From positions 1-64,000 of the forward strand of contig JAZKYO010000100.1 in the NCBI GenBank assembly GCA_045612185.1: DNA of 64,000 nucleotides, written 5' to 3'. The notes beneath the pieces were generated by a model. That model was given only the letters and a program-made list of their open reading frames with translations. It did no database searches and was not told where the DNA came from. Shown piece by piece: positions 47,492 to 56,685 of this stretch (positions are counted from its first letter, which is position 1; each line of letters begins with the position of its first letter). Position numbers and translations under genes: made by a program. Origin of the DNA: RGIG8775 sp045612185. GTDB lineage: Bacteria > Bacillota > Clostridia > Oscillospirales > CAG-272.

Positions 47492-50081
47492 AGAATTGAT
47501 TCAACGCAATTTGGTAGAAGCTCCCGAGAAAATGGGAGATTGGAATTTTTATAATATAGGCGCTACCTCTCTTAAAGCATTAAAGGGTGCAAAAATTATA
47601 CCTGATCGCGACTATGAAGAGTATGAAAGCAAAAAGCCAGATGCGCTTATTGTGAAAAAACCTTTGGTTATTGCGGCTATCGAGTACAAAAAGCCATCCG
47701 AACTTCGCACGGAAAAGCAAATTGAAAAAGCAATTGCTCAAGAACTTGGTACAGCTCAAGCACTACAAGCCAAAATTTACATTGTAACTGATGGTAAAAA
47801 ATCATTTTGGATTAATCCTGCAACGGGTAAAGAAATCATCCAAGAGGATGGAAGTAAAATAACCTTTAACTTTGATAAGAGAAGCACGGATTGTATTACA
47901 TTAATTAATAAGATTCGTTCTTCCATAAGTGCGACAAACGATCAACTTAAGGAAGCTGCTTCTGTTGACCCTCTGCCTCTCGCTGAAAAGGTTTGGCAAG
48001 ATTTGTGGGCGGTTTCCGGTGCGACGCCAGAAAACTGCTTGTATACCTTTGTTGAGATCTTCATATTCAAATATTTGAGTGACCTTAGTGTGCTCAAAGG
48101 AATGTATTCGTTCTATAATTTGCTCGGAATGTATTCAGGTAATAACGAAAATGAAGTTTTGGAATACTATGCTTCTACGGTTCGTGTTAAGATCAAAGAA
48201 CTGTTTCCCGGCAACCCTAAAGATAAGACTACTATTATAAACGGGACGATTTTTGTTTCTAAAGATGACAAGGCTGTTTCGGGATATGCAACGGTCTTTC
48301 ACAAGATACTTAAACGATTTAATGAGTTCGGAACACTTGAAAATATCGACTATGATTTTAAGAGTAAGCTTTTTGAAACGTTCTTAAAGGAATCTATCAG
48401 CAAGAAGAATTGGGGACAATATTTTACTCCTTTGAAGGTTGTAAGAGCTATCGTAAATATGGTAGAGCTTACTTCGGGTATGGAAATATGCGACCCCGCT
48501 TGTGGTGTTGGAAAGTTCCTTCTTGAGCCTATTTTACACGACTTGCATAAATTCTATCTTGTGCAGGGTGATGAGTTAAAGCCGCAGATTACGCTTTATG
48601 GTTATGACAAGGGCTTTGATAAGGATGAACAAAAAACCATTATCTTGGCAAAAGCGAATATGCTGATTTATATGTCTGGTATGATTCGCGAGCATCCCGA
48701 TATGACCCAAAAGTTTGCGCAACTTTTTAATGACACGTTCCTATTGCAGACCAACTCAATTTTAGGAACATTGGCTAAGCCGATAGAGGATAAATTTGAT
48801 TTGATTCTGACAAATCCGCCGTATGTTATGAGCGGAAGTAGCAATTTAAAAGAAGAAATTGCGAAGCAAGATGAACTCAAAAAGTATTTTTCTGTCAGCG
48901 CTATGGGTATCGAAGGTCTGTTTATGGAGTGGATCGTTCGTGCATTAAAGCCGGGTGGAAAGGCTTTTGTGGTTGTTCCCGATGGTATTATGAATCGTAG
49001 CAACGACAAGAAGCTTAGAGATTTTATTCTTGAAAAATGTAATATCGATGCGGTTATTTCTCTTCCGCTTAACACTTTCTTTACGACTAATAAGAAAACG
49101 TATATTCTTGCCTTAACGAAAAAAACAACTGTAAATATCGGTGGAATAGAAACCCTTGAAAGGCAGACTACTCCTGTATTCACATATCTTTGCTCTGAAA
49201 TCGGCGAAACAAGGGATGTATATCGTTTCGATATAGATCAAAACGATTTGGAAACTGCTTCTGACTTGTTCAATATGTTCAAAGGTGCAAAAACAAAATT
49301 CAAGACATCGGATAAGCGCTGTAAAATTGTTGGTATCGACGATTTTTACAATGGTAGCCATTGGTCTGTTGATAGGTGGTGGTCGGACGAAGAAAAAATC
49401 GAATTGGGAATTAATGACGAGGAATCTGTGGTAACAATTGATTCTTTTGCCTCAATGTTGGGTGATGTTTCGAATTCACTTTTGGAGTGTCAAGATTTAA
49501 TATCTGGTTTCAATATCGACAATAGTCAGAGCACTAAAACTATTAAACTAACAGATGAAGAATATTTTCACTTTTTCCAGAAAGAACAACTTGGGAAAAC
49601 CAAAAGCGAGCTAATAAAATTGCCTACTGGAAATATTCCTGTATATACAGCAAATAAAGAACCGATATTATATATAGCCAGAACAACGAAAGATCCTATT
49701 TTCGCTTCTCAGGATGAACCTATAATATCGTTTGCAAACGACGGCGATGGTTCAGCCGGACGTAATTTTGTTTTGCATTTAGAGCCATTCTATATTAATG
49801 CTAGCCGTACTGCGTTTAAACTTATAGATTCAAATATTTTACCTGAATATGTGTTGAGCCAGATATTCGATATGAAAGAAAAATATGGATTCAACTATGG
49901 TTTTAAGGCAAACAAAAATAATCTGGCTGTTGTTACAATAGAAGTTCCGATTAATGATGATGGTGAATTTGATGTGGTTGCGCAAAAACAAATCGCAGCC
50001 AAACATTCCGCTATTCAACAATGCAAGCAAGAAATTTCAGAAAAATTGAACGCGTTATTAGGACAAAAAATAAATATATGA
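47484..50081 (+). CDS. single-chain restriction-methylation enzyme (type IIG / HsdR-M-S like)
   Basis: An 865-residue protein. N-terminal nuclease-like domain with PD...ExK pattern (D53, E67-Y-K69), a helical HsdM-N region (about 155-290), an N6-adenine methylase core with GQYFTP, motif I DPACGVGKF (from 337) and motif IV NPPY (444-447), and a C-terminal target-recognition-like part (about 670-865). One chain thus appears to hold cleavage, methylation and specificity. Codon choice is more AT-rich than in neighbours, and it lies between inverted repeats, signs of transfer. GAAAGGAG precedes the ATG. Confidence 0.85.
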   Translation: MSEELIQRNLVEAPEKMGDWNFYNIGATSLKALKGAKIIPDRDYEEYESKKPDALIVKKPLVIAAIEYKKPSELRTEKQIEKAIAQELGTAQALQAKIYIVTDGKKSFWINPATGKEIIQEDGSKITFNFDKRSTDCITLINKIRSSISATNDQLKEAASVDPLPLAEKVWQDLWAVSGATPENCLYTFVEIFIFKYLSDLSVLKGMYSFYNLLGMYSGNNENEVLEYYASTVRVKIKELFPGNPKDKTTIINGTIFVSKDDKAVSGYATVFHKILKRFNEFGTLENIDYDFKSKLFETFLKESISKKNWGQYFTPLKVVRAIVNMVELTSGMEICDPACGVGKFLLEPILHDLHKFYLVQGDELKPQITLYGYDKGFDKDEQKTIILAKANMLIYMSGMIREHPDMTQKFAQLFNDTFLLQTNSILGTLAKPIEDKFDLILTNPPYVMSGSSNLKEEIAKQDELKKYFSVSAMGIEGLFMEWIVRALKPGGKAFVVVPDGIMNRSNDKKLRDFILEKCNIDAVISLPLNTFFTTNKKTYILALTKKTTVNIGGIETLERQTTPVFTYLCSEIGETRDVYRFDIDQNDLETASDLFNMFKGAKTKFKTSDKRCKIVGIDDFYNGSHWSVDRWWSDEEKIELGINDEESVVTIDSFASMLGDVSNSLLECQDLISGFNIDNSQSTKTIKLTDEEYFHFFQKEQLGKTKSELIKLPTGNIPVYTANKEPILYIARTTKDPIFASQDEPIISFANDGDGSAGRNFVLHLEPFYINASRTAFKLIDSNILPEYVLSQIFDMKEKYGFNYGFKANKNNLAVVTIEVPINDDGEFDVVAQKQIAAKHSAIQQCKQEISEKLNALLGQKINI

Positions 50082-50101
50082 CTTTCTGTTAAGTTCAAAT
50101 T

Positions 50102-50145
50102 AGCCGCTATCAAAGCGTGATACACACGCCGCGATAGCGGCTTTT
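50102..50145 (+). terminator. terminator after the methylase
   Basis: The 10-bp stem AGCCGCTATC with its complement and a long loop containing a small inner GCG/CGC are followed by TTT. Confidence 0.75.
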
Positions 50146-50158
50146 CCATGTCAAAAGT

Positions 50159-50190
50159 AAAAGCATCGTATTTCAAGATACGATGCTTTT
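50159..50190. terminator. second hairpin after the methylase
   Basis: AAAAGCATCGTAT with its perfect complement and a six-base loop. It is symmetric and A/T-ended, so it can act on both strands. Confidence 0.75.
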
Positions 50191-50229
50191 GTGGTATTGC
50201 CTTCGCAATGCTCATAATTATTAAATTCT

Positions 50230-50276
50230 AAAAAACTGTCCTTAAGAGCACATTCCGTTCGACTCAGTTCTTTTTT
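50230..50276 (-). repeat. terminator-like repeat, right (inverted) copy
   Basis: Read on the minus strand: AAAAAAGAACTGAGTC, 17 bases, AAGGACAGTTTTTT. It has the same arms as 46911-46954. It overlaps the stop codon of the gene at 50264 and forms the end of the histidine operon transcript. Confidence 0.75.
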
Positions 50277-50848
50277 ATGCGCACAGCGCAGAGCTTCAGC
50301 CTCATTATTTCTTCGTTTTTAGCTGAGAATTTAAAGCTTGACGCTTCGCCGTTTATAACCGCGGTACAGGTACATTTGTTGCCGTTACACTCAAAGCTTA
50401 CGCTGTCGAAAACCATAGTGTTATAGGTTTTGATTTTAAAATCAAAAACTCTGATTTTGCCCTTTTCGTAAACCGCGATTCCACGGTAAACCGATGCGTA
50501 TATCACAAACAGCCCCACAAGCGCGCCTAAAATCACAAACGAGATTTTAAGCACGGCGCTTTCAAGCATAGCAACGGCAATAACAAGGCCTAAAAACGCC
50601 AATATCACCGCCACCACTACCGCAAACACTACACCGCCGTCAACAAAGCAATAAAATATTCTTGGATTAACAGTTTCAAAATAGAATATTATGTTATAGA
50701 TTACAAACGCGCTTATGAAAACGGTAAGCCAATATTCGGGGCTTGTGTAGGACTCGTAAAAGTTCATTCTGTCGGTGAAAGGATAGACCACACCGAGAAT
50801 CAGCGTGTAAACAAGCAATTTTGCAAGATATGCCAATACTTTTTTCAT
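50264..50848 (-). CDS. membrane protein, unknown function
   Basis: A 194-residue protein with four or five membrane helices in the first 135 residues and a beta-rich cytoplasmic C-terminus (about 140-194). No known family recognised. The ATG at 50848 starts 4 bp after the stop of the DUF711 gene and lacks its own ribosome site, suggesting coupling. It is the last gene of the long minus-strand operon. An in-frame start at 50896 would overlap the DUF711 gene by over 40 bp. Confidence 0.65.
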   Translation of the reverse strand: MKKVLAYLAKLLVYTLILGVVYPFTDRMNFYESYTSPEYWLTVFISAFVIYNIIFYFETVNPRIFYCFVDGGVVFAVVVAVILAFLGLVIAVAMLESAVLKISFVILGALVGLFVIYASVYRGIAVYEKGKIRVFDFKIKTYNTMVFDSVSFECNGNKCTCTAVINGEASSFKFSAKNEEIMRLKLCAVRIKKN

Positions 50849-50852
50849 ATAA

Positions 50853-52211
50853 TCAGTTTTTAAGGCTGTGGATAGGCGCGGGGATTCGTCCGCCACGTGC
50901 GATAAAAGCCTCGGAGGAATTTTGGTTAAGCTTCATAATAGGAGCGTAACCGAGAAGTCCACCAAACTCTACCGACTCGCCAACTCCCTTTCCGTGTACG
51001 GGAATAACGCGCACGGCGGTGGTCTTATTATTGACAACGCCTATGGCAATCTCGTCCGCGATGATCGCGCTAAGCGTGGATGCGGGGGTATCACCGGGAA
51101 CTGCGAACATATCAAGTCCAACAGAGCAAACCGCGGTCATTGCCTCAAGCTTTTCAAGCGACAGCGAGCCACACTCTACGGCGTGAATCATGCCCGCATC
51201 CTCAGAAACGGGAATAAACGCGCCCGAAAGGCCGCCTACGTGCGAGGAAGCCATTACGCCGCCCTTTTTAACCGCGTCGTTAAGCATGGCAAGCGCAGCG
51301 GTCGTTCCATGAGTACCGCAGCATTCAAGCCCCATATTCTCAAGAATATGCGCCACGCTATCTCCCTGCGCGGGTGTGGGCGCAAGCGATAGGTCTACTA
51401 TGCCGTAGGGTGTGTCAAGTCTCTTGGACGCCTCGTAAGCGATAAGCTGACCTACGCGGGTAATTTTAAACGCAATTTTTTTAATAGTCTCGGCAAGCGT
51501 ACCAAAGTCACAGTCTCCCGCTTTTTTAACCGCGCAAGCCACAACTCCGGGACCAGAAACGCCAACGTTGATAACCGTGTCGGGTTCGCCAATTCCGTGA
51601 AGCGCGCCCGCCATAAAGGGGTTATCCTCGGGTACGTTTGCAAAAACAACAAGCTTAGCGCAGCCTATCGAGTCGTTTTCCTTCGTAAGGTACGCCGTCT
51701 TTTTTATAACCTCGCCCATAAGCTTTACCGCGTCCATATTTATGCCCGCCTTGGTGGTTGCCACGTTTACGGAAGAACAAACGCAGGCGGTGGTTGCGAG
51801 CGCCTCGGGAATAGATTCTATAAGGTTCTTTGCTCCTATTGTCATTCCCTTTTGTACAAGCGCCGAATAGCCGCCTATAAAGTTGATTCCAAGTGTATCG
51901 GCAGCGCGCTGGAGGGTATGCGCCAATCTGACGTATCCATCGGGGCCAATAGAGCCGCCAATCATCGAAATCGGAGTTACCGAAACCCGTTTATTGATGA
52001 TCGGAACGCCGTAGCTTTTTTCCATATCCTCGCAAACGCTTACCAGCTTTTCAGCTTTTTTGGTTATCTTATCGTAAATTTTGGTTTCAAGTCTTGATAA
52101 GTCGTCGCTTACGCAATCGAGAAGCGAAATGCCCATAGTTACGGTACGGACATCAAGATTCTCCTCACTTATCATATGAATAGTTTCAAGAATATCAGAC
52201 GTATTAAGCAT
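50853..52211 (-). CDS. PFL family protein (DUF711/UPF0210)
   Basis: A 452-residue member of the UPF0210/DUF711 family, related in fold to glycyl-radical enzymes but without a proven reaction. Signature stretches include VTPISMIGGS, FIGGYSALVQKGM, VNVATTKAGINMDAV and GVSGPGVVACAVKK. It is almost always beside the ACT-domain protein found directly upstream here. AGAGGTG precedes the ATG. Confidence 0.93.
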   Translation of the reverse strand: MLNTSDILETIHMISEENLDVRTVTMGISLLDCVSDDLSRLETKIYDKITKKAEKLVSVCEDMEKSYGVPIINKRVSVTPISMIGGSIGPDGYVRLAHTLQRAADTLGINFIGGYSALVQKGMTIGAKNLIESIPEALATTACVCSSVNVATTKAGINMDAVKLMGEVIKKTAYLTKENDSIGCAKLVVFANVPEDNPFMAGALHGIGEPDTVINVGVSGPGVVACAVKKAGDCDFGTLAETIKKIAFKITRVGQLIAYEASKRLDTPYGIVDLSLAPTPAQGDSVAHILENMGLECCGTHGTTAALAMLNDAVKKGGVMASSHVGGLSGAFIPVSEDAGMIHAVECGSLSLEKLEAMTAVCSVGLDMFAVPGDTPASTLSAIIADEIAIGVVNNKTTAVRVIPVHGKGVGESVEFGGLLGYAPIMKLNQNSSEAFIARGGRIPAPIHSLKN

Positions 52212-52222
52212 TTTTACACCTC

Positions 52223-52492
52223 TTATATTCTGTGCATGGAATTAAAAATATCCTCATGCATAGCACGGATATCAAGTTTTTTACTCTTGCCAAGCTCTGC
52301 GAGAGCCTCCGCAAAATTTGCGAAAGGAACACCAAGCTCCTTGATGTCGACAAGCATTATCATCGCGAAATACTCGTGAAGAACGCTCTGGCTGATTTCA
52401 AGAATATTGCCGCCGAATTTTGCGCACTCCGCGCTGACCGCGGCGATAATTCCTACCGTGTCTTTTCCTGTTACTGTTACAACTGCTTTCAT
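52223..52492 (-). CDS. ACT-domain protein (UPF0237)
   Basis: An 89-residue stand-alone ACT domain of the UPF0237 group. ACT domains bind amino acids. The start VVTVTGKDTVGIIAAVSAECA and ILEISQSVLHEYFAMIMLVD are family-typical. GGAGG places the ATG at 52492. Its constant pairing with the DUF711 protein suggests that it senses a ligand for it, and the link to the his operon may be amino-acid related. Confidence 0.93.
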   Translation of the reverse strand: MKAVVTVTGKDTVGIIAAVSAECAKFGGNILEISQSVLHEYFAMIMLVDIKELGVPFANFAEALAELGKSKKLDIRAMHEDIFNSMHRI

Positions 52493-52514
52493 TTTATTCC
52501 TCCAAAAATTAAAT

Positions 52515-53324
52515 TTATAATTCTTCGTCCACCCAACCGTTTCGGGTGAACTTTTTAAACGATTTAAATCCTGCTTTTTTAGCCTTTTTGACCGCATCCT
52601 CAAAGCCTAACACCAAATAACGCGCGTCGTGCGCGTCACTTGAATAGGTCACGCTTCCGCCCATTTCTCGGATCACATTGAGAAAATAATCGTTCGGATA
52701 CGCCTCCGTGCGGTATCCACGGGATATCGCGCCCGTGTTTATCTCGAATGCCGCCCCGGTAGGAACAAGCTTTTCAAGGGCTTTTTCAGCAGCCCTTATA
52801 TAACGCTTATCACTTTCATCGAAAAGCTTTCCGCCCTCGTTAAACTTTGTAACCAAATCAAAATGCCCCACTATATCAAATTTGAATTTTTCGGGCATTT
52901 TCGCGAGAATCCCGTAATAGTTCTTTGCAAGCTCTATAAAGTCGCCGCCAAAATATCTGTTTGCGGCATCTATCTGCTTTTGGGCAGTGTGGTCAACGTC
53001 AATAAACTCGCCCTCAATCTCAAAGAAATGCACCGAGCCGATGACGTAGTCATATCCCTTTGCGATAGGCGAGGTGTAATCCGCCTCCGTTCCCAAGAAA
53101 AGCTCAATATCGTTTCCGTATTTTGCCTTTACGCGTTCAAACTCAGCGCGGTACGCCTGCTCCCTTTCGGGCTTGAGACTATAAGACGAGCCCTTTACGC
53201 TGACGTAATGCTCCGAAATTCCAAAAGAGTCACAGCCGTTCTCTATTGCCGCCGCAACCATTTCAGCTATCGTGTTTTTTCCGTCACTGAATTCGGCGTG
53301 GCAATGATAATTAAAAGGTCTCAC
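52515..53324 (-). CDS. hisK: histidinol-phosphatase, PHP type
   Basis: A 269-residue PHP-superfamily phosphatase that makes histidinol from histidinol phosphate. Metal motif HCH near residue 7, FGISEHY, GTEADY and late DAHD residues. The GTG start at 53324 overlaps the stop of hisIE by 4 bp (GTGA). It is the last clear histidine-pathway gene in the operon. Confidence 0.93.
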   Translation of the reverse strand: MRPFNYHCHAEFSDGKNTIAEMVAAAIENGCDSFGISEHYVSVKGSSYSLKPEREQAYRAEFERVKAKYGNDIELFLGTEADYTSPIAKGYDYVIGSVHFFEIEGEFIDVDHTAQKQIDAANRYFGGDFIELAKNYYGILAKMPEKFKFDIVGHFDLVTKFNEGGKLFDESDKRYIRAAEKALEKLVPTGAAFEINTGAISRGYRTEAYPNDYFLNVIREMGGSVTYSSDAHDARYLVLGFEDAVKKAKKAGFKSFKKFTRNGWVDEEL

Positions 53325-53971
53325 TTGGTCATTTTCTCCTGTTTTACCTTATGATCTATGACGTGTCTTGAGGCAAGCTCACTCTTGATATCGTCAATGC
53401 TGATACCCATTTGCACCATAAGCACCATTACGTGATACACAAGATCGGAGATTTCATATATGGTTTCTGCCTTATCGTCAGCCTTGCCCGCAATTATTAC
53501 CTCGGTAGACTCCTCGCCCACCTTTTTGAGGATTTTATCAATTCCTTTTTCAAAGAGGTAGGTTGTATAAGAGCCCTCTTTTTTCTCAGTCTTTCTGCCC
53601 TCAATAAGCTCCATAAGCCCGTCAAGCGAAAACTCATTAAGCGTTTCGCTGTGGAATATTTCCTCGTTAAAGCAAGAATCAGCTCCCGTGTGACATGCGG
53701 GACCGTCCTTTTGGACAAGCACGGTAAGTGCGTCACGGTCACAGTCGGCGGTTATCTTTACGATATGCTGATAGTTGCCCGAGGTCTCACCCTTGCGCCA
53801 AAGTTCCTGACGTGAACGCGACCAAAAGCAGGTCTTTCCCTCCTCCATACTGATTTTAAGGCTCTCGCGGTTCATATAAGCGAGTGTAAGAACCTTTCCG
53901 GATTTTGCATCAACCACAATGGCGGGTATAAGCCCTTTTTCATCAAATTTAAGTGTTTCTATATCAAACAT
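53321..53971 (-). CDS. hisIE: phosphoribosyl-AMP cyclohydrolase / phosphoribosyl-ATP pyrophosphatase
   Basis: A 216-residue fusion. HisI domain (about 1-110) with TCFWSRSRQELWRKGETSGN and the zinc Cys/Asp residues; HisE domain (about 118-205) with KKVGEESTEVIIAGK. It carries out steps two and three of histidine synthesis. It overlaps hisK and follows hisF by 10 bp. Confidence 0.95.
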   Translation of the reverse strand: MFDIETLKFDEKGLIPAIVVDAKSGKVLTLAYMNRESLKISMEEGKTCFWSRSRQELWRKGETSGNYQHIVKITADCDRDALTVLVQKDGPACHTGADSCFNEEIFHSETLNEFSLDGLMELIEGRKTEKKEGSYTTYLFEKGIDKILKKVGEESTEVIIAGKADDKAETIYEISDLVYHVMVLMVQMGISIDDIKSELASRHVIDHKVKQEKMTK

Positions 53972-53981
53972 GGTTTACCTC

Positions 53982-54740
53982 TCATATTCTCATATTTATA
54001 TTATTTTCTACAAGATAACGCTTGAGTGTGGGTATCTCCACCTCGGAGTAGTGGAATATAGATGCCGCCAGACCCGCGTCAACGCCCTTTACGCTATTGA
54101 ACAGGGTTACAAAGTCCTCCATTCGCCCCGCGCCGCCAGAAGCAATTACGGGCACGTCTACAAGGTCACAGACAGCGTTCAGCATTTCAAGATCGAAACC
54201 TTTTTTTACTCCGTCGGTGTCTATGCTGTTTACAACGATTTCACCCGCACCGCTATCCACGCAACGCTTTATCCATTCAAGGGCGTCCATACCGGTGTTT
54301 TCACGCCCTCCCTTGGCAAACACTCGGAAAACTCCGTCAACGCGTTTAACGTCAACCGAAAGCACCACGCATTGGTCACCGTAGCGTTTTGCCGCTTCTT
54401 CAACAAGCCCCGGATTTCTTATAGCGCCCGAATTTACGCTTACCTTATCTGCACCGCATTTAAGAACTCGGTCAAAGTCGTCAAGGGTGTTGATTCCTCC
54501 GCCTACCGTAAGCGGAATAAATATCTTGCTTGCCACCTCGCAAAGAATATCGGTGAAGAGCTTGCGTCCATCACTTGATGCTGTAATATCATAGAAAACA
54601 AGCTCGTCAGCGCCGTTTTGGCTGTAATACTCCGCAAGCTTTACAGGCGATGAAACGTCAACAAGCCCCATAAAGTTCGTTCCCTTTACCACTCTGCCGT
54701 CCTTGACGTCAAGGCAAGGGATTATTCTTTTCGTTACCAT
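53982..54740 (-). CDS. hisF: imidazole glycerol phosphate synthase, cyclase subunit
   Basis: A 252-residue HisF TIM barrel that joins PRFAR with ammonia from HisH to give IGP and AICAR. IIPCLDVKDGRVVKG, catalytic Asp pair and VPVIASGGAG phosphate loop are present. It lies 8 bp after hisA. Confidence 0.96.
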   Translation of the reverse strand: MVTKRIIPCLDVKDGRVVKGTNFMGLVDVSSPVKLAEYYSQNGADELVFYDITASSDGRKLFTDILCEVASKIFIPLTVGGGINTLDDFDRVLKCGADKVSVNSGAIRNPGLVEEAAKRYGDQCVVLSVDVKRVDGVFRVFAKGGRENTGMDALEWIKRCVDSGAGEIVVNSIDTDGVKKGFDLEMLNAVCDLVDVPVIASGGAGRMEDFVTLFNSVKGVDAGLAASIFHYSEVEIPTLKRYLVENNINMRI

Positions 54741-54748
54741 AGCTCCTC

Positions 54749-55459
54749 CTACTTTGCCGCTCTGATAGCATCTCTGAGGTCGATATTGCCCGTATAAATG
54801 GCTTTTCCGACAATTGCGCCGTACATTCCCATTGCCGAGAGCTTTTCTATATCCTCAACGGTAGAAACTCCGCCCGAAGCCACAAAATTCATTGTGAATC
54901 TCTCCGAAAGCCTTTTATAAAGCTCGGTATTTGTACCGCCAAGCATTCCGTCCTTTGAGATGTCGGTGCAAATTATTGTGGAAACACCGTCCTTTTGCAG
55001 TTTTTCGCAAAAGTCAAAGCATTCAAGCGTCGAAATTTCCTTCCACCCCTTAATTGCCACCATTCCGTCCTTGATATCAACTCCTACGGCAATTATTTCG
55101 CCGTAAAGCGCAAGCGCCTCTTTAAGAAACTCGGGGTCGGACACCGCCGCCGTACCTATTATAACGCGAGACACACCTGCCTCAATATAGCGTTTTACAG
55201 TCTCCAGACTGCGGATTCCGCCGCCTATCTCAACCTTTAGTCCAACTTTGGCAATTTCGGCAACCGTTGCGAAATTTGCGGTACTTCCGTCACGCGCTCC
55301 GTCAAGGTCGACAACGTGTATCCACTCTGCGCCAGATTCCTTGAATTTCTTTGCCATCTCGGGGGGACAGTCGCTGTACACCGTTACCTCGTTGTAATCG
55401 CCTTTTTTTAATCTGACGGCTTTGCCGCCAAGCAAATCTATTGCGGGAAAAATTTTCAT
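54749..55459 (-). CDS. hisA: ProFAR isomerase
   Basis: A 236-residue HisA (phosphoribosylformimino-5-aminoimidazole carboxamide ribotide isomerase). FPAIDLLGGKAVRL, the catalytic Asp, VEIGGGIRS and FVASGGVS phosphate-binding loops are all visible. It lies between hisH and hisF. Confidence 0.96.
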   Translation of the reverse strand: MKIFPAIDLLGGKAVRLKKGDYNEVTVYSDCPPEMAKKFKESGAEWIHVVDLDGARDGSTANFATVAEIAKVGLKVEIGGGIRSLETVKRYIEAGVSRVIIGTAAVSDPEFLKEALALYGEIIAVGVDIKDGMVAIKGWKEISTLECFDFCEKLQKDGVSTIICTDISKDGMLGGTNTELYKRLSERFTMNFVASGGVSTVEDIEKLSAMGMYGAIVGKAIYTGNIDLRDAIRAAK

Positions 55460-55477
55460 TTGACAATCCTTTTCACA

Positions 55478-56095
55478 TCAAAGCTCACAAAACGCCTTGA
55501 GAATTTTGAGTCCCACATCACCGCTTTTTTCGGGGTGGAACTGACAGCCGTACACGTTGCGCGAGGCAACCGCGGCTGTAAGCGGAGCGCCATACTCTGA
55601 GGTGGCGATAACCGACTCTTCGCAATAAGCTCCATAATACGAATGGACGAAGTACACAAAATCGCCCTCGTTCAAATATTTGAATATCTCGTTTTTTTCT
55701 TTGTTTTTGGGAAAATTCAGTGAGTTCCAGCCTATGTGCGGAATTTTCAAACCATCTCCGATGACCTCGGATATGGGGCGAACCTCTCCTTTGATAAGCC
55801 CAAGCCCCTTATGCTCACCGTACTCAAAGCTTTTATCAAAAAGCATTTGCATACCAAGACATATGCCGAGAATCGGCTTACCTTTTGCCGCCTCGTCACA
55901 TATAACCCTATCAAGTCCGCAATCGCGAAGCTTTTTTGCCGCGTCCTCAAATGCGCCCACACCGGGGAGCAAAATTTTGTCGGCTCTTCTAATCACGGCT
56001 TCGTCTCCGCTTACAACCGCATCCGCTCCGATTGCCGCCAGAGAGCTTTTTAGCGAGAAAAGATTTCCCACTCCGTAATCAACCACAGCTATCAT
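55478..56095 (-). CDS. hisH: imidazole glycerol phosphate synthase, glutamine amidotransferase subunit
   Basis: A 205-residue class I amidotransferase HisH, supplying ammonia to HisF. Nucleophile Cys in GICLGMQMLF, His and Glu in CQFHPEKS. The ATG overlaps the hisB stop by 4 bp. Confidence 0.96.
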   Translation of the reverse strand: MIAVVDYGVGNLFSLKSSLAAIGADAVVSGDEAVIRRADKILLPGVGAFEDAAKKLRDCGLDRVICDEAAKGKPILGICLGMQMLFDKSFEYGEHKGLGLIKGEVRPISEVIGDGLKIPHIGWNSLNFPKNKEKNEIFKYLNEGDFVYFVHSYYGAYCEESVIATSEYGAPLTAAVASRNVYGCQFHPEKSGDVGLKILKAFCEL

Positions 56096-56682
56096 AAAAG
56101 CACTCCTTTTGTTGAGGATACCTCTCCCGCAAACCTCGGGTCTGTTTCCACAGCCTTTGCAAGTGCTCTCGCAACGCCCTTAAATGCGCCCTCAATGATG
56201 TGGTGCGAATTCTTTCCGTCAAGCTGCTTGATATGGAGAGTGATTCCCGCGCGTCTTACAAACGCAACGAAGAACTCCTCCACAAGCTCGGTATCAAAGT
56301 CACCGACCTTCTGCGTGGGAATATCAAGTCCATAATTAAGCACGCTTCTGCCCGAAACGTCAACCGCTACCATAACGAGCGCCTCGTCCATTGGAAGAAT
56401 AATATCACCGTAACGGATTATTCCGCGCGCCTCGCCAAGGGCCGCTTTGAAAGCGTCTCCAAGGCAGATTCCTATATCCTCGGCCGTGTGATGATAGTCG
56501 ACATTTACATCCCCCACACACTTTACAGAGAGATCAAAACGCCCATGGTGCGCAAAAAGCTCAAGCATATGGTCAAGGAATCCGCAGCCTGTGTCAATCT
56601 CGCTTTTTCCGGTTCCGTCAATCTCTATTTTAAGGGCAATATCGGTTTCACCCGTTTTTCTAATAATCTCGTTATTTCTCAT
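56092..56682 (-). CDS. hisB: imidazoleglycerol-phosphate dehydratase
   Basis: A 196-residue mono-functional HisB. Manganese-binding His motifs GFLDHMLELFAHHG and DYHHTAEDIGI, and the second half repeat HHIIEGAFKG. It has no phosphatase domain, which HisK supplies. It lies 3 bp after hisC. Confidence 0.96.
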   Translation of the reverse strand: MRNNEIIRKTGETDIALKIEIDGTGKSEIDTGCGFLDHMLELFAHHGRFDLSVKCVGDVNVDYHHTAEDIGICLGDAFKAALGEARGIIRYGDIILPMDEALVMVAVDVSGRSVLNYGLDIPTQKVGDFDTELVEEFFVAFVRRAGITLHIKQLDGKNSHHIIEGAFKGVARALAKAVETDPRFAGEVSSTKGVLL

Positions 56683-56685
56683 AAA

